Part shown: in pieces, positions 59,532-64,000 of the stretch
How positions within the stretch are numbered: the first letter of the stretch is position 1
Layout: each line of letters begins with the position of its first letter
Assembly: GCA_027624715.1 (NCBI GenBank)
Contig: JAQBTV010000007.1
Location: forward strand, 36,359-100,358
Source: Pseudomonadota bacterium
GTDB taxonomy: Bacteria > Pseudomonadota > Gammaproteobacteria > Burkholderiales > Eutrophovitaceae
Reading direction: 5' to 3'
Length of the DNA: 64,000 nt
The notes under the pieces: generated by a model
What the model saw: the letters and a program-made list of their open reading frames with translations, nothing else
Database searches by the model: none
Told to the model about the DNA's origin: nothing
Translations under genes and position numbers: made by a program

Positions 59532-59621
59532 CTACTTATTTTTATTTTTAGGTAGGGTCCACCAAACGATAAAAATGAATAAACCGAGGCCCAATAAAAT
59601 CTCAAAAATAGCCCAATACAT
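59532..59621 (-). CDS. 29-residue single-helix membrane peptide (candidate)
   Basis: A short ORF on the strand opposite apaG and mltA begins MYWAIFEILLGLGLFIFIVW and ends in Trp, Thr, Leu, Pro and a Lys/Asn-rich tail. It is one continuous hydrophobic helix with a basic cytoplasmic end, a composition unlikely in random DNA of this GC. The ribosome site is weak (GAG five bases before the ATG). No family is recognised. It could be one of the many small membrane proteins that annotation misses. Confidence 0.4.
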   Translation of the reverse strand: MYWAIFEILLGLGLFIFIVWWTLPKNKNK

Positions 59622-59649
59622 GGCTCGAATACCAAATTAATTGAAACAC

Positions 59650-60939
59650 ATGAATTCTACCCCAGCCACAAACCTAAATATTTGGACTCAGGTGGTCCTA
59701 ATCAATATCCTAATCGCCTGCTCCTCGCCACCAGTTAAGAAAGATCCCGCGCCTCCCGAACAGATTTCCACGCCTCCCGAACAGATTTCCACGCCCACCA
59801 GCAAAGAATCAAGGACCTCCGTCCCGCGAGATGCTTCAATCGCGATCAAACCGACCTTATTCAGCTCATTTGGACTCAAATCTAAAACTCACTTGACCCT
59901 TGCCGGCTGGAAAGATTTGCCAGGATGGCTCACGGACGAGATTTCTGACGGTACATCGGCGCTTTTACAATCCTGCACTGTACTCGATAAATATGCTGAA
60001 TGGACGCTCCCGTGCCAACAAGCGCAATCTTTGAAACACATGTCCAAAGTAAATCAACGACAATTCTACGAGACTCATTTTGTACCATTCAAAGTGAATA
60101 ATCAGGATGGTGCTTCATCAGGACTCGTAACGGGGTACTACGAACCGCTCCTACAGGGGAGCGTAAAGCGCTCACGCGACTATCCCTATCCTGCTTACGG
60201 AGTACCCGATGACTTAGTCTCGGTTGATGTCAGGCAATACCCTTTATTCAAAGAATTTAGAGGTGTTGGCCGGAGATCTGGGACGGATTTAATACCTTAC
60301 TTCACACGCGAAGAAATCGACAAAGGGTTAGCAAACCTTCACGGCAAAGAAATTCTGTGGGTCAAAGATAAAGTCGAATTATTTTTCTTGCAAATTCAAG
60401 GCTCTGGTCGCATTCAGCTGGACGATGGCAGCATCATTCGTCTCGGATTTGCGAAGTCTAATGGCCACCCATATCGATCTATCGGCAAATCATTGGTCTC
60501 CAAAGGCGAGCTCAAACTGAGTCAAGCATCGATGCAAGGCATCAAACTTTGGGGAGAACGCAATCCGGACAAGATAGACACGCTACTGCAGGAAAATCCG
60601 TCGTATGTGTTTTTCAGAAAGCTGCCAGCAAACCTTGGCGGGCCGATCGGATCGCTAGGCGTTCCACTCACGGCTAACCGCAGCATCGCGGTCGATGACA
60701 CTTATATCCCAGCTGGCTTTCCCGTGTACTTAGCCACATCATGGCCAAATTCATCCGATCCCTTGAATCAGCTTATGTTCGCTCAGGACAGGGGTGGCGC
60801 TATCAAAGGTGCTGTTCGCGCGGACTACTTTTGGGGCTTTGGCGAATCGGCCGCGATCAATGCAGGAAAAATGAAGCAGGAGGGTTTGATGTGGGTACTC
60901 ATACCCAAAACTTTCCTCGCGCCCGAGAACCAAGAATAA
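59650..60939 (+). CDS. mltA: Membrane-bound lytic murein transglycosylase A (lipoprotein)
   Basis: 429 residues from the ATG; a TTG three codons upstream is possible. The lipobox 'LIAC|SS' near residue 25 marks lipid attachment. After a Pro-rich linker the MltA domain follows ('GLVTGYYEPLLQGS', 'PYFTREEIDKG', 'FFLQIQGSGRIQLDDG'), then the 3D domain with the catalytic Asp in 'AQDRGGAIKGAVRADYFWGFGE'. It cleaves peptidoglycan glycan strands. The linker contains an exact 21-bp tandem duplication. Confidence 0.93.
   Translation: MNSTPATNLNIWTQVVLINILIACSSPPVKKDPAPPEQISTPPEQISTPTSKESRTSVPRDASIAIKPTLFSSFGLKSKTHLTLAGWKDLPGWLTDEISDGTSALLQSCTVLDKYAEWTLPCQQAQSLKHMSKVNQRQFYETHFVPFKVNNQDGASSGLVTGYYEPLLQGSVKRSRDYPYPAYGVPDDLVSVDVRQYPLFKEFRGVGRRSGTDLIPYFTREEIDKGLANLHGKEILWVKDKVELFFLQIQGSGRIQLDDGSIIRLGFAKSNGHPYRSIGKSLVSKGELKLSQASMQGIKLWGERNPDKIDTLLQENPSYVFFRKLPANLGGPIGSLGVPLTANRSIAVDDTYIPAGFPVYLATSWPNSSDPLNQLMFAQDRGGAIKGAVRADYFWGFGESAAINAGKMKQEGLMWVLIPKTFLAPENQE
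59751..59792 (+). repeat. 21-bp tandem duplication in the mltA linker
   Basis: Two exact copies of a 21-bp unit (59751-59771, 59772-59792) encode PPEQIST twice, in the flexible linker between the lipid anchor and the catalytic domain. Copy-number change would preserve the frame. Confidence 0.9.
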
Positions 60940-60966
60940 GCATCACCAAAAACCCTCTCATACTGC

Positions 60967-61686
60967 CTATTTAGCAGGTGTCAGGCGTGCCTCTAATTGT
61001 TCCAAACTCAGCGCACCACTTGCTCGTGAGCCATCACTGAAAAAAAGTGTTGGCGTCGCTCTCACCGACATCTTTTTACCAAATTCCACGATCTGATCGA
61101 TAGGGTTGTTACAGTCACCTTGACCCCCAGGAACAATGCCATCAAATATGAACGCATCCCAAGCCCCAGAGGCATTAGCAGAGCACCAAATTGATTTGGA
61201 AATTGGGATCGACTGTGCAGTGATCACGGGATAAAGAAAAAGATAGAGTGTCGCATCCGTTATGTTCCCCAAAGTTTCTTTATCAAACTTACGACAGTAC
61301 CCACAGTTGGGATCTGCAAAATAAGCGAACTCTCTCTCGCCTGTGCCATAAACACGTTTAATCGCCATCTCGAAAGGTAATTCATGGAAAGGGACGGCAA
61401 CTTTTTTTAGCTCCGCCCTCTCAATTTCAGAGGCCCTCTCAGAAGTCACGTTACGCATCGAACTCAGTTCAGTTAACTCGCCGTCAAACAAATACGTAAA
61501 ATCCTCATCGACGTAGTATATGGAGCCACTGATAACAATCTCATACAGTCCCAAAATTTTCGTCTCTGAAATTGAATCAATGGATGCTGTTGGAAATCGG
61601 TCTCGAAGTTTATCCTCCAAAGTCGCCTCATTCGCATTAGCGCTACCCATCACAACAATCAAAAATAACAGTAAACACTTATACAT
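60967..61686 (-). CDS. dsbC: Thiol:disulfide interchange protein DsbC
   Basis: 239 residues from the ATG that gives a signal peptide ('MYKCLLLFLIVVMGSANA|NE'); an upstream start at 61731 adds 15 residues. A dimerisation domain is followed by the thioredoxin domain with the active site CGYC in 'AYFADPNCGYCRKFDKE' and the cis-Pro in 'VRATPTLFFSDG'. DsbC isomerises wrong disulfides in the periplasm. Convergent with mltA. It could serve the Cys-rich secreted peptide, though that is speculation. Confidence 0.93.
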   Translation of the reverse strand: MYKCLLLFLIVVMGSANANEATLEDKLRDRFPTASIDSISETKILGLYEIVISGSIYYVDEDFTYLFDGELTELSSMRNVTSERASEIERAELKKVAVPFHELPFEMAIKRVYGTGEREFAYFADPNCGYCRKFDKETLGNITDATLYLFLYPVITAQSIPISKSIWCSANASGAWDAFIFDGIVPGGQGDCNNPIDQIVEFGKKMSVRATPTLFFSDGSRASGALSLEQLEARLTPAK

Positions 61687-61711
61687 TCTCTTGCCCCTCA
61701 CTCCACTTGAA

Positions 61712-62872
61712 TTAACCCATCGCCTTATCAATAAAAAACCGTCTTAAAATATTTGAATGTCGAACCGAAGCAAACCCGAGATCTTGAAAAGAATGGCACA
61801 GTTCAGATCCATCAACTGCTATATCGTGTATAGCTTCTGTGAACCACGTCAAACTTTCAATCTCTTCTTTTCTCGCTCGGCGATACCGATTAACCACCGA
61901 CAAACTTCCAGGATCGGTCGTCCCGTACTGTTTAATTAAGAAACACAGCTTCGCTGTATCACTCAAACCTACATTTAACCCTTGACCTGCTAGAGGTAAA
62001 AATTGATGCGCGGCATCGCCGACCAATACCACCCTTCCTAACGCTACACTTTGAGGTAATACCCGACGAAGCGGGAAACGTCCAATGGCGCTCTCAAGAC
62101 CGCTGATCTTCAGTGGGTCATAGCGCTTAGCCAATAAATCGCACAATACGTGCTCATCGATGTCGTGTGCAAGCTCATCTGTCACAGACCAGACCATCGA
62201 CACTAAGTTTCCCGGCAGCGGTAAGTAAGCAATCACCCCATCTTTACCCATCCACTGGTAGGCCACATTTTGATGCGCCCGCGCAACCGTAAAGTTTGCC
62301 ACCAAGCCCGTGCACTCATAGTCACGCGTTGCCACGCTCAATCCAGAAAACTTCCGGACCAACGACTCACTCCCATCGGCTGCCACTAACAACTTACAGG
62401 TCATTTCGCCCAAAGACGTGAGCACCCTGACAAAGCCCGGCATCTGCTCGATGGAGAGAATTTCGCCACAGAGTAGTTCTAATGACTGATCACGGCGAAG
62501 ATGCACGCCGACAGCCCGTTTGAGGTTATCGTTCTCAACAATACACGCCAACTCAAGAACGCCCGCATCATGAGCATCCAAGGTGAGACTTGGACGGGAG
62601 GCCCCGTCAACTTGCATGCGCCTAACGAGCTGGACTCTTTCTTTTGAAATGTCATCCCAAAAATGCGAATCCATCAAGAATCGTTTAGTTGATGGTCGTA
62701 TCGCAAATACCCGGTTAGAATAGGGCCTCCCCATGAGCGAATCGGACAAAACATCCAAGATAGGAGTTTTCGGCGCAATTATAGCTACTCGAAGATCTAG
62801 CCTTGACAAGGTGACAGCTGTCGCACAACCAACTGTGCCAGCACCTGCAACTAAAACATCATAATTGTTCAT
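61712..62872 (-). CDS. UbiH/UbiF/VisC-family FAD-dependent hydroxylase
   Basis: 386 residues. N-terminal 'DVLVAGAGTVGCATAVTLSRLDLRVAII' binds FAD, 'LLVAADGSESLVRKF' is the DG motif and 'RVVLVGDAAHQFLPLAGQGLNVGLSD' is the GD motif of aromatic-ring hydroxylases. Position next to dsbC suggests a ubiquinone-ring hydroxylase (often named UbiH in betaproteobacteria), but which ring position it modifies cannot be told from sequence. Confidence 0.88.
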   Translation of the reverse strand: MNNYDVLVAGAGTVGCATAVTLSRLDLRVAIIAPKTPILDVLSDSLMGRPYSNRVFAIRPSTKRFLMDSHFWDDISKERVQLVRRMQVDGASRPSLTLDAHDAGVLELACIVENDNLKRAVGVHLRRDQSLELLCGEILSIEQMPGFVRVLTSLGEMTCKLLVAADGSESLVRKFSGLSVATRDYECTGLVANFTVARAHQNVAYQWMGKDGVIAYLPLPGNLVSMVWSVTDELAHDIDEHVLCDLLAKRYDPLKISGLESAIGRFPLRRVLPQSVALGRVVLVGDAAHQFLPLAGQGLNVGLSDTAKLCFLIKQYGTTDPGSLSVVNRYRRARKEEIESLTWFTEAIHDIAVDGSELCHSFQDLGFASVRHSNILRRFFIDKAMG

Positions 62873-62975
62873 ACCTTCAGTTTACCGGCCATCCAGCCTT
62901 CATGCTCAGAATGCCTTTCTTGACAATTCACGGGCTTGACTGTGATCTACCGGCCCTACTCTGCGTAAGACATGT

Positions 62976-62994
62976 GGCGATTTAGCTCAGCCGG
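62976..62994 (+). other. tRNA 5'-half remnant
   Basis: GGCGATTTAGCTCAGCCGG matches the first 19 bases of the tRNA-Met gene at 63843 in 17 positions and has the acceptor and D-arm signature of tRNAs, but no anticodon arm, T arm or CCA end follows. It is a fragment or a highly decayed tRNA gene, in the same orientation as the intact one 867 bp downstream. Confidence 0.6.
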
Positions 62995-63130
62995 GTCTTA
63001 CAGTGGCACAGTCGAGGTATCCGCGTAAATATAGATTTGTGTGGAATTAAATGTGGGCAATTGTCGGTGCTCTTTGTATCTGCAGGCGGTTGTCGGAAAA
63101 ACCAATAATCTAAAAGGGTATATCTACCAT

Positions 63131-63168
63131 GGTTAGCTTCCAAGATCGACCGCGGTTAGCTTCCAAGA
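63131..63168 (-). repeat. 15-bp direct repeat (23-bp period) at the DUF2939 gene end
   Basis: GGTTAGCTTCCAAGA occurs at 63131-63145 and 63154-63168. The period is not a multiple of three, so the second copy is read in a different frame and creates the present stop codon. Confidence 0.85.
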
Positions 63169-63657
63169 AAAAATGCCATCACGGCTGAAGATTAAACGTA
63201 AAGGTTTTCCAGCTTCGTCCTTTTTCTTTACAGCCACAATAAATCGATTAATGTCGTCATATGACATAGATATATCTGTACCAGATTGAGTTTTGTGGTT
63301 TGTGGATTCTTCATTAAGATTTGGCTTTTCCCCTTTCATCATCATTGCCAAACCTTCAGGACTTACTAATTCATCAATCAGTGGGTCCACAAAGGCCATG
63401 ACCATGGCCGCGCCTAAGGTTGCAAATGGAACGCCCTCTTGCTCCTTCTTATCTACTTCTGCAGAGACCGTAGCGTTAATCGACATCTTAAGACTTTCTT
63501 TAAATGCAGGAAAATCAACATAACTGGCTAATTTACTTACATCCCTTGCCTCTGCTGCTGACTTCATGGAATTAACAGCTAAATGCGGAGTAAAGAAAAG
63601 CCAAGTGCTTAAAATGGCAATAGTCAGCAGAAAATAAATCTTAATCTTATTGTTCAT
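63133..63657 (-). CDS. DUF2939 family protein
   Basis: 174 residues: one N-terminal membrane helix or uncleaved signal ('IYFLLTIAILSTWLFFTPHLAVNSMKSAAEARDVSKLASYVDFPAF') and a soluble domain ending 'SRDGIFSWKLTAVDLGS'. The 'A...D...L..YVDFPA..ESLK' pattern is typical of DUF2939; function unknown. The final residues come from a 23-bp duplication and so may not be ancestral. It lies between the tRNA remnant and the tRNA-Met gene. Confidence 0.8.
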   Translation of the reverse strand: MNNKIKIYFLLTIAILSTWLFFTPHLAVNSMKSAAEARDVSKLASYVDFPAFKESLKMSINATVSAEVDKKEQEGVPFATLGAAMVMAFVDPLIDELVSPEGLAMMMKGEKPNLNEESTNHKTQSGTDISMSYDDINRFIVAVKKKDEAGKPLRLIFSRDGIFSWKLTAVDLGS

Positions 63658-63842
63658 TTATAAATTTCTCATAAAAGTATCAGTAGAGGACATAGATACG
63701 ATAATTCATTGGTTTGATTGAATCACTTTTTATCAATCAAAACTTTGTCGTTTTATACGACATTGAAATTTCTTAGGGCAAAGTCAGCACAGTCCTGCAC
63801 ATTAAGTCAGCGCCGCCATCAATTTGCTACAATTCACAGTTC

Positions 63843-63919
63843 GGCGAATTAGCTCAGCTGGTTAGAGCGACGGAATCATAATCCGCAGGTCCGGGGTTCA
63901 AATCCCTGATTCGCCACCA
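63843..63919 (+). tRNA. tRNA-Met (CAT anticodon)
   Basis: A complete 77-nt cloverleaf: acceptor GGCGAAT / ATTCGCC, D arm GCTC/GAGC, anticodon loop ATCATAA with CAT, T arm CGGGG / CCCTG, and an encoded CCA end. The G1-C72 pair and lack of three G-C pairs in the anticodon stem argue for elongator rather than initiator Met. A tRNA-Ile with lysidine-modified CAT cannot be fully excluded but the overall sequence looks like elongator Met. Confidence 0.95.
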
Positions 63920-63956
63920 TATTTGGTTTTAGGGATGCCCAGCATCTACCAAAAAG

Positions 63957-63988
63957 CCCTTGAAGAATAAAGCCTTCAGGGGTTTTTT
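63957..63988 (+). terminator. Terminator after tRNA-Met
   Basis: CCCTTGAAG and CTTCAGGGG form a 9-bp stem with one G-U pair and a 7-nt loop, followed by six T. It is the natural end of the tRNA transcript. Confidence 0.85.
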
Positions 63989-64000
63989 GCTGTCTGTAGC

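Overview
The window looks like chromosomal DNA of a free-living betaproteobacterium of moderate GC (mid-40s per cent by eye). This is inferred from gene order: the DUF2244-coxB-ctaD-small assembly protein-cox11-DUF2970-cox3 cluster, secB-grxC-rhodanese-gpmA-envC-ctpA-moeB, slmA-nucleotidase-argB, dacC-ybeD-lipB-lipA, algH-ruvX-pyrR-pyrB, and rpe-gph-trpE-trpG-trpD-trpC are all typical of that class. The genus cannot be named from sequence reading alone. Nearly all genes are housekeeping; no CRISPR array, transposase or intact phage gene was seen.

Layout. 1-4.5 kb: aa3/caa3-type cytochrome c oxidase genes with assembly factors (minus strand). 4.6-6.5 kb: bioB-bioC. 6.6-9.4 kb: trmL, gpsA, secB, grxC and a membrane rhodanese. 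9.6-13.8 kb: gpmA, envC, ctpA, moeB/thiF. 13.8-16.1 kb: slmA, HAD nucleotidase, argB. 16.2-19.3 kb: a PBP5-like protein that has lost all three catalytic motifs, then ybeD-lipB-lipA. 19.2-23.3 kb: three LPS-core transferases and 5-formyl-THF cyclo-ligase. 23.5-26.8 kb: thiC, uppP, rhodanese. 26.8-31.0 kb: the nitrogen regulon core glnA-ntrB-ntrC with a readable NtrC/sigma54 promoter. 31.0-36.7 kb: xthA, prlC, pyrB, a broken pyrR, ruvX, algH. 36.8-44.4 kb: RDD protein, lptG-lptF, pepA-holC-valS. 44.5-45.7 kb: porin. 46.0-48.5 kb: trpG-trpD-trpC. 48.5-56.0 kb: a block that separates trpG from trpE. 56.0-59.0 kb: trpE, gph, rpe. 59.1-63.9 kb: apaG, mltA, dsbC, ubiH-type hydroxylase, a DUF2939 gene and tRNA-Met.

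The most unusual part is the 48.5-56.0 kb block between trpG and trpE, genes that normally lie side by side. It carries a short secreted Cys-rich peptide gene followed by an 18-codon ORF, both behind a leader with many GGA motifs. It also carries a decayed C-terminal remnant of an O-succinylhomoserine sulfhydrylase (metZ-like), intact metF and metH, a GC-richer glutathione transferase, and a LOV-like PAS protein lacking the photoactive cysteine. Other items that deserve a second look are the catalytically dead DacC homologue, the pyrR pseudogene with no pyrC after pyrB, a perfect 18-bp palindrome ahead of trpG, and a tRNA 5'-half remnant upstream of the tRNA-Met gene.

Links between genes: CoxB, CtaD and Cox3 with Cox11 and the small factors build the terminal oxidase. 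NtrB/NtrC control glnA through sigma54. LipB/LipA make lipoyl groups. WaaC, WaaA and an RfaQ-type enzyme build the LPS inner core, and LptF/LptG export LPS. MetF feeds methyl-THF to MetH. SecB and DsbC serve protein export and envelope folding.
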